64,000 nucleotides of DNA. Source: Bacillus sp. SD088 (GTDB taxonomy: Bacteria; Bacillota; Bacilli; Bacillales; Bacillaceae_C). Location of the stretch: positions 48,909 through 112,908 of the forward strand of contig NZ_JADIJK010000016.1 in assembly GCF_017355205.1 (NCBI RefSeq), given 5' to 3'. This document shows positions 41,868-51,907 of this stretch, piece by piece. The notes beneath the pieces were generated by a model that was not told the origin of the DNA, did not search any database, and was given only the letters and a program-made list of their open reading frames with translations. Position 1 is the stretch's first letter. Each line of letters opens with the position of its first letter. The translations under genes and the position numbers were made by a program.

Positions 41868-42842
41868 GTGAATGTGTTGAATCGTACAGTGGCTGGAAAT
41901 GTTGTTACCAAAACTCCAAAAGGAGAGATGCGGCCGAAGAAAAATGTGGCAAAAAAAATTAAGAGAAATTGGGATTTATATTTATTGGTTTTACCAATAT
42001 TGATTTATTTTATCGTTTTTAAATACATCCCAATGTACGGTGTGCAGATTGCTTTTAAGGATTTTATTGTGGTAGAAGGGATAACTGGAAGTCCATGGGT
42101 GGGCTTGGAACATTTAAAGAGATTTTTTGAAAGTTTTTATTTTGAGAGACTTATCTCTAACACACTTCTAATTGGTGTATATGAGCTGGTGGTTGGATTT
42201 CCCATTCCGATCATACTGGCCATTATGATTAATGAAGTGAGAATGAGATATTACAAGTCTTTTGTTCAAACAGTCACCTATGCACCACACTTTTTATCAA
42301 CAGTGGTAGTCGTTGGAATGCTCTTTTTATTCTTATCTCCCTCCACTGGAATCATTAATCATATAATTGCATTTTTTGGTGGCGACCCAGTTGCTTTTAT
42401 GACAAAACCAGAGTGGTTTAAAACCCTATATGTTTTTTCGGGTGTTTGGCAACACATGGGATGGAGCTCCATTATTTACTTGGCGGCATTGGCAGGTGTC
42501 GATCCGCAATTGCATGAAGCTGCTCAAATGGACGGAGCTTCGAAGCTTCGACGGATATGGCACATCAATTTGCCAAGTATCAAACCGACGATCATCATTA
42601 TGCTAATTCTTCAATGCGGAAGCATCCTTGGTGTCGGTTTTGAAAAAGTCTTTTTAATGCAAAACGATTTGAATATGAATGCATCTGATGTTATTTCCAC
42701 TCATGTTTATAGAAAAGGGATCATTGGTTCCCAGTATAGTTATTCGGCAGCCATTGGTTTATTTGAATCCGTAGTTAACCTAATTGTTTTATTGTCTGTC
42801 AATTATATTGCCAGGAAAGTTAATAAGGTGAGCTTATGGTGA
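41868..42842 (+). CDS. lplB: CUT1 sugar ABC transporter permease, LplB-like
   Basis: A membrane permease of up to 324 aa. Six membrane segments are expected (for example DLYLLVLPILIYFIVFKYIP at about 35-54), and the cytoplasmic loop that docks the ATPase is EAAQMDGASKLRRIWHINLP (about 223-242). Family proteins usually begin KRNWDLYLLVLP, preceded by a variable tail. The start is uncertain among GTG 41868, GTG 41874 and TTG 41877; AAGGTAGGTGA fits TTG 41877 best. It heads a permease-permease-lipoprotein set with no ATPase gene, so a shared MsmX-type ATPase is probably used. Confidence 0.85.
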   Translation: MNVLNRTVAGNVVTKTPKGEMRPKKNVAKKIKRNWDLYLLVLPILIYFIVFKYIPMYGVQIAFKDFIVVEGITGSPWVGLEHLKRFFESFYFERLISNTLLIGVYELVVGFPIPIILAIMINEVRMRYYKSFVQTVTYAPHFLSTVVVVGMLFLFLSPSTGIINHIIAFFGGDPVAFMTKPEWFKTLYVFSGVWQHMGWSSIIYLAALAGVDPQLHEAAQMDGASKLRRIWHINLPSIKPTIIIMLILQCGSILGVGFEKVFLMQNDLNMNASDVISTHVYRKGIIGSQYSYSAAIGLFESVVNLIVLLSVNYIARKVNKVSLW

Positions 42843-42867
42843 GTGTTAGTTGGGAGGGCCATCTTCA

Positions 42868-43752
42868 ATGTTGAAAAAAATGAGCGTGGGCGACAGAATC
42901 TTTACGATGATTAATTCTACCATTTTACTGTTGATCACTTTTCTTATGATCTACCCATTAATCTATGTGTTAAGTGCATCTTTAAGCGCTCCAATCCATA
43001 TTGCACAAGGCAACATTTGGCTGTTACCAATCGATTTTACATTCGATTCGTATAAGACGGTTTTTGAAAATAAAAACATATTAATCGGATATCGCAATAC
43101 GGTCCTTTATACGGTACTCGGAACCGTGATCAATATTATTGCATCTGTCATGATTGCTTATCCTTTATCTCGAAAAGATTTTTATGGAAGAGGAGTCATA
43201 ACGACAATCATTCTTTTTACAATGTTTTTTAGTGGGGGAATGATTCCTACTTACCTATTAATTAGAGACTTGGGGATGTTAGATACAATTTGGGCTATGA
43301 TCATTCCAGGAGCTGTTTCCGTTTACAACGTAATCATCATGAGGACCTTTTTTCAAGGTATACCTGATGAATTACGAGAAGCCGCTTTTATGGATGGATG
43401 CAGTAATATAAAATTTTTAGTGAAAATCGTAGTACCCTTATCCTTGCCTATTCTAGCGGTGATGGGATTGTTTTACAGTGTTGGTCATTGGAATGCTTAT
43501 TTTGATGCCTTGATTTATTTGACAAACACTGACAAATTTCCTTTGCAGCTCTTCTTAAGACAAATGTTAATACAAGAGGATTTATCCGGAATGGCTGATA
43601 TGGGGGGAGAAGCATTATCGGAAAGTATTTTAAAAGTGGAGGGTTTGAAATATGCAGTAGTAGTGATCGCAAGTTTACCAATGTTAATTTTATATCCTTT
43701 TTTACAAAAGTACTTTATTAAAGGTGTAATGATTGGTTCATTAAAAGGTTAA
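42868..43752 (+). CDS. ytcP: CUT1 sugar ABC transporter permease, YtcP-like
   Basis: Second permease, 294 aa. It has six hydrophobic segments and the docking loop ELREAAFMDGCSNIKFLVKIVVPLS (about 170-194; quoted here as ELREAAFMDG and FLVKIVVPLS). It ends KYFIKGVMIGSLKG, the usual tail of YtcP/AraQ-like proteins. ATG 42868 is preferred because GGGAGGG lies 9 bases upstream; TTG 42850 would overlap it. Works with the LplB-like permease and the lipoprotein downstream, likely importing an oligo- or polysaccharide breakdown product. Confidence 0.85.
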   Translation: MLKKMSVGDRIFTMINSTILLLITFLMIYPLIYVLSASLSAPIHIAQGNIWLLPIDFTFDSYKTVFENKNILIGYRNTVLYTVLGTVINIIASVMIAYPLSRKDFYGRGVITTIILFTMFFSGGMIPTYLLIRDLGMLDTIWAMIIPGAVSVYNVIIMRTFFQGIPDELREAAFMDGCSNIKFLVKIVVPLSLPILAVMGLFYSVGHWNAYFDALIYLTNTDKFPLQLFLRQMLIQEDLSGMADMGGEALSESILKVEGLKYAVVVIASLPMLILYPFLQKYFIKGVMIGSLKG

Positions 43753-43770
43753 TTAAGGGAGGTTTCATCA

Positions 43771-45402
43771 ATGAACAGAAAAAAGTGGTTTGGTTTTATT
43801 GTTTGGGCAGTGGTTATGGTTGTGCTTGTTGCATGTAATGACTCGAAGACATCATCCAGTAAGGATCCCAAGAATACCGACGATTCAACATCTAACACAG
43901 ATAATCTGAATAAAGAAGGTTTTCCAATCGTAAAAGAACCTATTGATCTAACATTTTTTACAGGTAGGTATGAACAGAATTTAGATCAGTATGAGGAGAC
44001 ATTAGTTTTTAAAACTTATGCAGAAAAAACCGGTGTCAATGTAAATTTTGAAGAAGTGGCATTTGGAACTTTGACGGAAAAGCGTAATTTGGCATTAACT
44101 AGCCAAGATTATCCAGATGTGTTTTATTCATCTCGAATACCGGCGGCTGATTTATTTAAATATGGACAACAAGGTATTTTTATGCCACTAAACGATTTAA
44201 TTGATAAATATGCGCCAAATATTAAAGCGGCGATGGAAAAACACCCCGATATTAAAAAAGGTCTTACAATGCCAGATGGAAATATCTACTCTATTCCATC
44301 CTATTATAGTCCCGATTTCCTTTCTATGTTAATAGGTAAGCCAATCTGGATCAAAAAACCTTGGTTAGAAAAATTAGGGATAGAAGAACCGAAAACAACG
44401 GATGAATTTTACGAATTTTTAAAAGAAATAAAAGAAACAGATTTAAATGAAAATGGGGAAAATGACGAGATCCCATTTAGTTCTCAAAGTATGAATGAGA
44501 TTGTCGATCATATAAAAGGTGCATGGGGACTTGGTTCAAGAGGATTGGCCAATAAATATGTAGATGTAGATCCAGCCACAGGTGATTTACGCTTTTTCCG
44601 TATCGATCCAAAATATAAGGAAATGCTTCAGTATGTCAATAAATTGTATTCAGAAGGTTTAATCGATCAGGATATCTACACAACAGATCCAGCAAATTTT
44701 AATGCAAAAGGTGCAGAAGGCATATACGGTGCTACAATCGCTCCTAACCCGGAAACAGTCATGAATCAGTCTGATTATATTGGTATGGGTGCTTTAAAAG
44801 GACCACATGGCGACCAATTATATAGTCATGTAAAAGCCCCGTTAGTACATGTAGGCGCATTTGCTATTACGAATAAGAATCAACATCCGGAAGCAACGAT
44901 TCGTTGGATCGATTATTTCTTCGGCGAAGAAGGTGCCACATTCCAGTTCATGGGCATTGAGGGTGAAACATATACTGTAAATGGCAAAGGAGAATATGAG
45001 TTTGTAGAAGAAATCACAAATAACCCAGATGGTTTGACTTTTGACCAAGCTTTAACTCCTTATGTTACTTGGATGGGAGGAAGTTATCCAGGCTATGTAC
45101 AGTATAAATATTTCAAGGGATCTGAATCATTACCAAGTGCAGTAGCAGTGGGCGAAAAGGTGAAAGGAAATGCACCTGAGGAAATTTGGAACGCATTCAA
45201 CTATACAGAGGATGAAATAAACTTTATGCAGTCAATCGGTTCGGATATTCATACCTATCTGGATGAAATGGAAGCCAAGTTTATTACAGGAGAAATTTCC
45301 TTCGATGAATGGGATAAGCATGTAAAACAAGTTGAAAATATGGACATAGAACGATACTTAGAAATTACAAATGCAGCATATGAACGCTACGAAAACAGCT
45401 AA
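43771..45402 (+). CDS. lipO: extracellular solute-binding lipoprotein, LipO-like
   Basis: Substrate-binding lipoprotein of the importer, 543 aa. The lipobox LVAC (residues about 19-22) follows a hydrophobic segment. A Ser/Thr/Asp-rich linker comes next, then a large binding domain of the CUT1 type (TEKRNLALTSQDYPDVFYSS, PWLEKLGIEEPKTTDEFYEFL, DLNENGENDEIPF). The Asn/Asp-rich DLNENGENDEIPF segment resembles a calcium-binding loop seen in this family. AAGGGAGG precedes ATG 43771. One base after its stop begins the right copy of the 66-bp direct repeat. Confidence 0.87.
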   Translation: MNRKKWFGFIVWAVVMVVLVACNDSKTSSSKDPKNTDDSTSNTDNLNKEGFPIVKEPIDLTFFTGRYEQNLDQYEETLVFKTYAEKTGVNVNFEEVAFGTLTEKRNLALTSQDYPDVFYSSRIPAADLFKYGQQGIFMPLNDLIDKYAPNIKAAMEKHPDIKKGLTMPDGNIYSIPSYYSPDFLSMLIGKPIWIKKPWLEKLGIEEPKTTDEFYEFLKEIKETDLNENGENDEIPFSSQSMNEIVDHIKGAWGLGSRGLANKYVDVDPATGDLRFFRIDPKYKEMLQYVNKLYSEGLIDQDIYTTDPANFNAKGAEGIYGATIAPNPETVMNQSDYIGMGALKGPHGDQLYSHVKAPLVHVGAFAITNKNQHPEATIRWIDYFFGEEGATFQFMGIEGETYTVNGKGEYEFVEEITNNPDGLTFDQALTPYVTWMGGSYPGYVQYKYFKGSESLPSAVAVGEKVKGNAPEEIWNAFNYTEDEINFMQSIGSDIHTYLDEMEAKFITGEISFDEWDKHVKQVENMDIERYLEITNAAYERYENS

Positions 45403-45403
45403 A

Positions 45404-45469
45404 ATGAGTGCTTTACCAACTTTTTTACTCGCGGGAAGTTTTATTATAAGAAAAAAGAAATAAATTGTG
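45404..45469 (+). repeat. 66-bp direct repeat, right copy (duplicate of yloB 3' end)
   Basis: Identical over 66 bp to 38076-38141. It encodes the last 19 codons and stop of yloB out of context, with an in-frame ATG but no ribosome site. It is followed by an excellent terminator (45480-45512), probably the original yloB terminator now separated from its gene. Confidence 0.9.
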
Positions 45470-45479
45470 ATATACTTTT

Positions 45480-45512
45480 AAAAGTAATAGACAAAGCTCT
45501 ATTACTTTTTTT
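45480..45512 (+). terminator. Rho-independent terminator, probably originally of yloB
   Basis: AAAAGTAATAG (45480-45490) pairs with CTATTACTTTT (45499-45509), an 11-bp perfect stem with 8-base loop, then TTT. It now terminates the lipoprotein gene. Confidence 0.88.
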
Positions 45513-45620
45513 ATCCCGAATCAATTGGCTGTAAGGTCCCACTTCAAGAAATAGAGGAGAAGCAAGATTAGCAAGTGGGGGATGAAAGCCCCCACTCTTG
45601 AATTTTCACTATATTCAAGA
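45513..45620 (+). repeat. structured intergenic module, copy A (before remA)
   Basis: Begins ATCCCGAATCAATTGGCTG, then TAAGGTCCCACTTCAAG, and ends with the 8-bp hairpin AGTGGGGG / CCCCCACT (45574-45596) followed by CTTGAATTTTCACT. A related module lies at 46774-46966. Both have the order TATCCCG..T..ATTGGCTGTAAG-type start, CTTCAAG, a 3' hairpin and TTTCACT. It resembles the outer parts of IS200/IS605-type elements or their guide RNAs; this is speculative. Confidence 0.55.
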
Positions 45621-45683
45621 CAGTACCTATACATAAATGTATATAAATGTATAAAAAAACCGATAGTTGACTGGAGGAGCATT

Positions 45684-46571
<888 letters not shown>

Positions 46572-46572
<1 letters not shown>

Positions 46573-46769
46573 TGTTATATCCATCTATTGATAAGTTATT
46601 AAATGTGATTGATTCTAAATATTCTCTTGTAACGGTTTCTGCCAGCAGGGCCCGTCGTTTACAAGAGAACTCGAACCCACTCATGGAGAATTACAAATCA
46701 CATAAATTTGTTGGAAAAGCTCTAGAGGAACTTTATGCGGGGGAATTAGAAGTAAAAGGCGCAAATTAA
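46572..46769 (+). CDS. rpoZ: DNA-directed RNA polymerase omega subunit
   Basis: Small subunit (65 aa) that helps fold the beta' subunit. Markers are [30 protein letters not shown] (residues 1-30, quoted in parts: [24 protein letters not shown]) and [15 protein letters not shown]. The ATG overlaps the gmk stop, with TTGGAGGTTGG upstream in gmk. Confidence 0.96.
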
Positions 46770-46773
46770 ATTT

Positions 46774-46966
46774 TATCCCGTATTAACTGGCTGTAAGACC
46801 CCCGCTTCAAGCATTCGTAGAGAAAACTTAGAATTGTATGTGGAGGGTCAACAGCCAGTAAAAGCCAGATTTGTTCAGGCCGGCAGGATGTCGCGAATTT
46901 AGCCTTTGATTTCCTTTAATCAGTAGGAGATGAAGGAACCCCTCACTGATTAAAGTTTCACTTTAT
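46774..46966 (+). repeat. structured intergenic module, copy B (after rpoZ)
   Basis: Begins ATCCCGTATTAACTGGCTG. ACTGGCTGT (46786-46794) pairs perfectly with ACAGCCAGT (46851-46859), extended by GACCC/GGGTC (46797-46801, 46845-46849). A second hairpin TTTAATCAGT / ACTGATTAAA (46915-46924, 46945-46954) lies near the end, followed by GTTTCACT. Its middle has GGCCGGCAGGATGTCGCGAA, a motif shared in part with family 1 repeats. Relation to copy A is imperfect. Confidence 0.55.
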
Positions 46967-46982
46967 GTGGCCTTCTTAGTAC

Positions 46983-47014
46983 AGACAACCTATATGAATA
47001 TGGGTTGTCTTTTC
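46983..47014 (+). terminator. Rho-independent terminator after rpoZ
   Basis: AGACAACC (46983-46990) pairs with GGTTGTCT (47003-47010), 12-base loop, then TTTC. It lies some 200 bases after rpoZ and before coaBC. Confidence 0.6.
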
Positions 47015-47076
47015 TGTTTTGGATCGACATAATAGAGATAATTCAAATCGTAAAAATGTAAATGGGGATGTATGAA

Positions 47077-48285
47077 ATGAAGAATAAAAATATTTTATTA
47101 GGTGTCACAGGTGGTATTGCTTGCTATAAGGCAGCCGCATTAACAAGCAAGCTTGTTCAATCGGGGTACTCTGTTAAAGTAATGATGACAAAATCGGCTA
47201 CAAATTTTGTATCACCCCTAACGTTTCAAGCCTTATCTCGAAATGAAGTTTACACAGATACCTTTATTGAAAATAATCCAGAGGTGATTGCACACATTGA
47301 TCTAGCAGATTGGGCAGATTTATGTTTAGTGGCACCTGCCACAGCAAATATGCTTGCAAAATTAGCGCATGGACTAGCAGATGATATGGTTTCTACAACA
47401 TTACTCGCCACGACTGCTCCTGTCTGGATTGCACCAGCGATGAATGTGCATATGTATCAGCATCCAGCTGTGAAAAAAAATATTCAGGTCTTAAATGAAT
47501 TTGGACATCGCTTTATTGAACCTGGTGATGGATATCTAGCTTGTGGTTATGTTGGAAAGGGAAGATTGGAAGAACCTGAAACGATTGTGGCGCATATTGA
47601 TCAGCATTTTACAAAGCCATATCAGCCTCTTAAGGGAAAAAAAGTCCTGATTACTGCAGGACCCACAAAGGAAAAAATTGATCCAGTTCGTTATTTAACG
47701 AATCACTCTTCAGGGAAAATGGGCTATGCGTTAGCGGAAGAGGCAGAGAAAATGGGAGCAGAAGTGATCTTAATTTCTGGTCCAAGCACTTTATCTGTAC
47801 CAAACGGTGTTAAATTTATCTCGATTGAGACGGCGAAGGAAATGTATGATCATGTGTTAAACTATTTCCCTACGGTTGATATTGTGATCAAAAGTGCGGC
47901 TGTAGCAGATTATCGTCCAACACAAACCTCTCAGCAAAAAATAAAGAAAAAAGACGATAATCTCATCGTAGAATTTGAAAGAACAATCGATATATTAATG
48001 GAATTAGGTAAACAGAAAGAGCATCAATATCTTGTTGGCTTTGCGGCTGAAACGGAAAAGCTCGAAGAACATGCTTTAGGCAAACTGGAAAGAAAGAATG
48101 CGGATATGATCATCGCCAATGATATTACGACAAAAGGAGCAGGTTTTTCAGCAGATACGAATATTGTCACGATTGTGCAAAAAAATCAAAGACCTAAGAA
48201 GTTACCTTTATTAAGTAAAAATGAAACGGCAAGACAAATCTTAGATGAAATTGTTAACAATCTAGCAAAGGAAGATCAAAAATGA
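47077..48285 (+). CDS. coaBC: phosphopantothenoylcysteine decarboxylase / phosphopantothenate-cysteine ligase
   Basis: Bifunctional enzyme of coenzyme A synthesis. The FMN-dependent CoaC half (residues 1-about 185) shows KNILLGVTGGIACYKAA, the flavin motif APAMNVHMY and the catalytic loop LACGYVGKGRL. The CoaB half (about 186-402) shows KVLITAGPTKEKIDPVRYLTNHSSG and VKSAAVADYRP-like IKSAAVADYRP. ATG 47077 fits the family N-terminus; ATG 47062 and 47068 are alternatives. The stop overlaps the priA start by 4 bp. The 402 aa length is normal. Confidence 0.96.
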   Translation: MKNKNILLGVTGGIACYKAAALTSKLVQSGYSVKVMMTKSATNFVSPLTFQALSRNEVYTDTFIENNPEVIAHIDLADWADLCLVAPATANMLAKLAHGLADDMVSTTLLATTAPVWIAPAMNVHMYQHPAVKKNIQVLNEFGHRFIEPGDGYLACGYVGKGRLEEPETIVAHIDQHFTKPYQPLKGKKVLITAGPTKEKIDPVRYLTNHSSGKMGYALAEEAEKMGAEVILISGPSTLSVPNGVKFISIETAKEMYDHVLNYFPTVDIVIKSAAVADYRPTQTSQQKIKKKDDNLIVEFERTIDILMELGKQKEHQYLVGFAAETEKLEEHALGKLERKNADMIIANDITTKGAGFSADTNIVTIVQKNQRPKKLPLLSKNETARQILDEIVNNLAKEDQK

Positions 48286-50684
48286 TTGCAGAAGTCATTG
48301 TTGATGTTCCATCACTTGGAACAGATAAGGTCTTTGATTATTTAATACCTGAAAAGTGGCTGAGTGTAGTAGAACCTGGGATGAGAGTGGCTGTTCCATT
48401 TGGACCTCGACTGATCCAAGGGTTTGTAATGGCTGTGAAAACGGAAAGTAACTTTAAGAAGCTTAAAGAAGTGAAAGAGTTATTGGATCTAACTCCTGCT
48501 CTAAATAAAGAGTTGCTAGAATTGGGACAGTGGATGGCAAATGAAACACTTTCGTTTAAAATATCTGCCTTTCACGCGATGTTGCCTGCAGCGATGAAAG
48601 CAAAATATGAAAAGTATATCCGGCGAACTGACTTAGAAGCTGATCCCGAATTAGAATCGCTTTTTTTGGACCAAGAAGAAATCAGCTGGAAAGAAGCCGA
48701 GCGCAGGGACATCCTCCACATATTACGTGAGCAAGTTAATCAGGGCAATGCAGAGGTGATTTATGATATCAAAGACCGTGCTAAAAAAAAGACGGTGCAT
48801 GTCTATACTACAAATTACAGTGAAAATGATTTGATTGCTCAGCAAAATGAAATAAGAGCGAATGCAACAGCACAGAGGAAACTCATCTTGTTTCTCTTAA
48901 AGCACCCGAAAGAGAACTTTACTGGACAACAATTAATGGAATTAAGTGGTACTTCTTCTACGGCGATTCAAGCCTTTGTAAAAAAAGGTATACTGCAAAA
49001 AAGTCAGGATGAAGTATATCGAGATCCATTTGCCGGTAAAGAATTCGAGCGTACCTTACCATTGCCCTTGACAGAGGAACAAAAAAAGGCGATTACTCCT
49101 GTTTTATCCCGAATTGAAGCAAATGAGTATCAAACATTCTTATTATATGGTGTAACAGGCAGTGGAAAGACAGAAATTTATTTACAATCAATCCAAAAGG
49201 TACTTGAAAAAGGAAAAGAAGCGATTGTTTTAGTACCAGAAATATCTTTAACCCCGCAAATGGTTGATCGCTTCAAGGGCAGATTTGGAGATGATGTTGC
49301 TGTTCTTCATAGTGGCTTGTCACTAGGTGAAAAATATGATGAATGGCGCAAGATCGAAAGAAAAGAAGCCAAGGTGGTGGTTGGCGCGCGTTCTGCCATT
49401 TTTGCTCCCTTGGAAAATATCGGGATTATTATCATTGATGAAGAACATGAAACAAGTTATAAGCAAGAGGAGCAACCTCGTTATCATGCTCGTGATGTGG
49501 CGATTAAAAGGGCAAAACATTATCAATGCCCGGTTATTTTGGGGAGTGCAACACCTTCACTGGAATCTTTCGCTAGAGCACAAAAAGGCGTGTATCATTT
49601 AGTAACATTGTCGAAACGGATGAATGAGAAGGCACTACCAGCTGTTTCGATTGTCGATATGCGCGAGGAAATGAGAAATGGTAATCGATCGATGTTTTCT
49701 GTAGAGCTATTTGAAAAATTAAAGGATCGTTTAGAGAAACGAGAACAAACGATTCTATTTTTAAATCGCAGAGGACATTCATCCTTTTTGCTTTGTCGCG
49801 ATTGTGGTTATGTGATGCAGTGTCCGCATTGTGATATTTCCTTGACCTTCCATCGTTTTTCGAATGAGATGAAATGTCATTATTGTGGCTTTTTAACAGG
49901 CGTTCCACAAAAATGTCCTGAGTGTGAAAGTGAGCATATTCGTTATTTCGGAACAGGGACTCAGAAGGTGGAGGAAGAATTGAATAAAGTGTTGCCTGAG
50001 GCGCGCATTATTCGCATGGATGTTGATACAACCTCAAGAAAAGGTGCACATGAAAAGTTACTTGACCAATTTAAATCAGGGAAAGCAGATATTTTATTGG
50101 GGACACAAATGATTGCAAAAGGATTAGATTTTCCTAATATTACCCTTGTTGGTGTATTAAGTGCAGATACAATGTTGCATTTGCCTGATTTCAGAGCTGC
50201 AGAAAAGACGTTTCAATTACTTACACAAGTAAGTGGTAGGGCAGGGAGACATGAATTAACAGGAGAGGTTGTTATCCAAACGTATACACCTGATCATTAT
50301 AGTGTGGAGCTAGCAGGACAGCAAAACTATGATCATTTCTATCAGCAGGAAATGATTCTTCGAAAAATGGGTTCCTATCCGCCATTTTTTTATTTATCAT
50401 TAGTGACAGTCAGTCACGAGGATTTAATGAAGGTGATTGCTGTAACAGAAAAGATGGCGAATTTTATTCGCGCTAATCTCTCTGAGCAAGCGGTCATATT
50501 AGGGCCTGCATCCTCTCCCATTCCACGAATCAATGATAGATATCGTTACCAATGTTTGATAAAATACAAACATGAACCAAAATTAATACCAACCTTAAAA
50601 AAACTATTGGAACATTATCAGCAACAATACAACAAAGAAGGTTTGACAATTTCAATCGATGTTAACCCTTATAATGTAATGTGA
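48282..50684 (+). CDS. priA: primosomal replication restart protein PriA (DNA helicase)
   Basis: Recognises stalled forks and reloads the replisome. The 800 aa protein has a DNA-binding N-terminal domain (residues 1-about 110), Walker A GVTGSGKTEIY (about 288), the helicase motif II IIIDEEHE and motif VI region QVSGRAGRHELTGE. Eight cysteines of the zinc-binding domain are visible as CRDCGYVMQCPHC and CHYCG...CPECESEH. It overlaps coaBC (ATGA). The def gene that usually follows is absent. Confidence 0.97.
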   Translation: MIAEVIVDVPSLGTDKVFDYLIPEKWLSVVEPGMRVAVPFGPRLIQGFVMAVKTESNFKKLKEVKELLDLTPALNKELLELGQWMANETLSFKISAFHAMLPAAMKAKYEKYIRRTDLEADPELESLFLDQEEISWKEAERRDILHILREQVNQGNAEVIYDIKDRAKKKTVHVYTTNYSENDLIAQQNEIRANATAQRKLILFLLKHPKENFTGQQLMELSGTSSTAIQAFVKKGILQKSQDEVYRDPFAGKEFERTLPLPLTEEQKKAITPVLSRIEANEYQTFLLYGVTGSGKTEIYLQSIQKVLEKGKEAIVLVPEISLTPQMVDRFKGRFGDDVAVLHSGLSLGEKYDEWRKIERKEAKVVVGARSAIFAPLENIGIIIIDEEHETSYKQEEQPRYHARDVAIKRAKHYQCPVILGSATPSLESFARAQKGVYHLVTLSKRMNEKALPAVSIVDMREEMRNGNRSMFSVELFEKLKDRLEKREQTILFLNRRGHSSFLLCRDCGYVMQCPHCDISLTFHRFSNEMKCHYCGFLTGVPQKCPECESEHIRYFGTGTQKVEEELNKVLPEARIIRMDVDTTSRKGAHEKLLDQFKSGKADILLGTQMIAKGLDFPNITLVGVLSADTMLHLPDFRAAEKTFQLLTQVSGRAGRHELTGEVVIQTYTPDHYSVELAGQQNYDHFYQQEMILRKMGSYPPFFYLSLVTVSHEDLMKVIAVTEKMANFIRANLSEQAVILGPASSPIPRINDRYRYQCLIKYKHEPKLIPTLKKLLEHYQQQYNKEGLTISIDVNPYNVM

Positions 50685-50689
50685 CAAAG

Positions 50690-50900
50690 AAAAGCGCAGG
50701 GCGGTTGGTCAGGGGCGACAAGCAAATGTTCTGTAACCGAAGAAGGGTGGGTTTCCCCTTCATCGGTTACAGGTTATTAAGAGGAACATCGGCTAAAAGC
50801 GCGACATCCTGTCGCACGCCGATGGACTCGCCTCCTGCGAGCCTCTCACCCCTACCGCCCGGAGCTAGACAAAGAAAAGCTTGAACTAAGTGCGCTTTGT
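50690..50900. repeat. dispersed intergenic repeat, family 1, copy 2 (reverse orientation)
   Basis: Core at 50716-50778 is the reverse complement of those at 1749 and 58991. It continues with ATCGGCTAAAAGCGCG and GCCGATGGACTCGC, CTCCTGCGAGCCTCTC, and CGGAGCTAGAC, matching in reverse the body of copy 3. A 67-codon frame through it (50681-50884) is not regarded as a gene. Occupies the position of def in B. subtilis. Confidence 0.75.
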
Positions 50901-50953
50901 CCTACACATCCAGTGATTCTAAAAAAGATAAGTGTCAGAAAGTAGTGAGAAAG

Positions 50954-51907
50954 ATGACAAGAATTGTTTTCATGGGAACACCTGATTTTTCGGTCCCGGT
51001 TTTAAAAAAATTAGTAGATGATCAATATGATGTCGTAGGGGTTGTGACACAACCCGATCGTCCAGTTGGACGGAAGAAAAAGTTAACAGCTACGCCCGTT
51101 AAACTAGAGGCGGAACGTTACGGCATTCCTGTTTTACAACCAGAGAAGGTTCGTGATGCCTCTGAAGTTAAGAAAATTTTAGATTTAAAACCTGATCTAT
51201 TAGTAACCGCTGCTTACGGACAAATACTTCCTGAATCATTATTAGAAGGTCCCAAATTTGGTTGTATTAATGTACATGCCTCTTTATTACCTGAATTAAG
51301 AGGTGGGGCGCCCATCCATTATGCATTATTACAAGGAAAAGAAAAAACAGGTATTACGATTATGTATATGGTGAAACAATTAGATGCCGGAGATATTCTT
51401 ACACAGGTTGAGGTGCCAATTGCAGAAAATGATGATGTTGGAAGTTTACATAATAAATTAAGCATAGCTGGAGCGCAATTGCTTTCCGAGACGATTCCTG
51501 ATTTATTAGCGGGGAAAATAAATCCAGTCCCACAAGATCATCAATTTGCTACTTTTGCTTCAAACATTAAAAGAGAACAAGAAAAAATTAATTGGAATGA
51601 ACCAGGCGAGACGATTTATAATCAAATTAGAGGGCTTAGTCCATGGCCTGTAGCTTATACGATTTGGTCAGGGAAGACATTAAAAATATGGCGGGCAGAA
51701 AAAGTAAAAATTTCTAAGCAATCTTCTCCTGGAACGATTGTACAATTAGAAAAAAATAGTTTCACTGTTGCAACCAATAATAGAATGGGAATAAAAATAC
51801 TCGAGGTACAACCTGCAGGTAAAAAGAAAATGACAAGTGAACAGTTTTTGCATGGAACAGGCTCGACAATCAAACTCGGAGACCGATTGGGGCAAGATAA
51901 TGAATAA
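50954..51907 (+). CDS. fmt: methionyl-tRNA formyltransferase
   Basis: Formylates initiator Met-tRNA with 10-formyl-THF. The 317 aa protein has the N-terminal domain with [14 protein letters not shown], the folate site [16 protein letters not shown] and the catalytic motif [24 protein letters not shown] (Asn-His-Ser type; quoted as [16 protein letters not shown]), then a C-terminal OB-like domain. ATG 50954 is the family start; its ribosome site is weak (AGTGAGAAAG), perhaps because a repeat replaced the region upstream, where def would have been. It overlaps rsmB by 8 bp. Confidence 0.96.
   Translation: MTRIVFMGTPDFSVPVLKKLVDDQYDVVGVVTQPDRPVGRKKKLTATPVKLEAERYGIPVLQPEKVRDASEVKKILDLKPDLLVTAAYGQILPESLLEGPKFGCINVHASLLPELRGGAPIHYALLQGKEKTGITIMYMVKQLDAGDILTQVEVPIAENDDVGSLHNKLSIAGAQLLSETIPDLLAGKINPVPQDHQFATFASNIKREQEKINWNEPGETIYNQIRGLSPWPVAYTIWSGKTLKIWRAEKVKISKQSSPGTIVQLEKNSFTVATNNRMGIKILEVQPAGKKKMTSEQFLHGTGSTIKLGDRLGQDNE

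Noticed and set aside
45404..45463. Short frame encoding the yloB C-terminus
   Set aside because: Copy of the end of yloB in the right direct repeat; no ribosome site, so not an independent gene.
50681..50884. 67-codon frame between priA and fmt
   Set aside because: It runs through a family 1 repeat in the reverse of other copies and has Arg/Pro-rich composition typical of read-through of GC-rich repeats.
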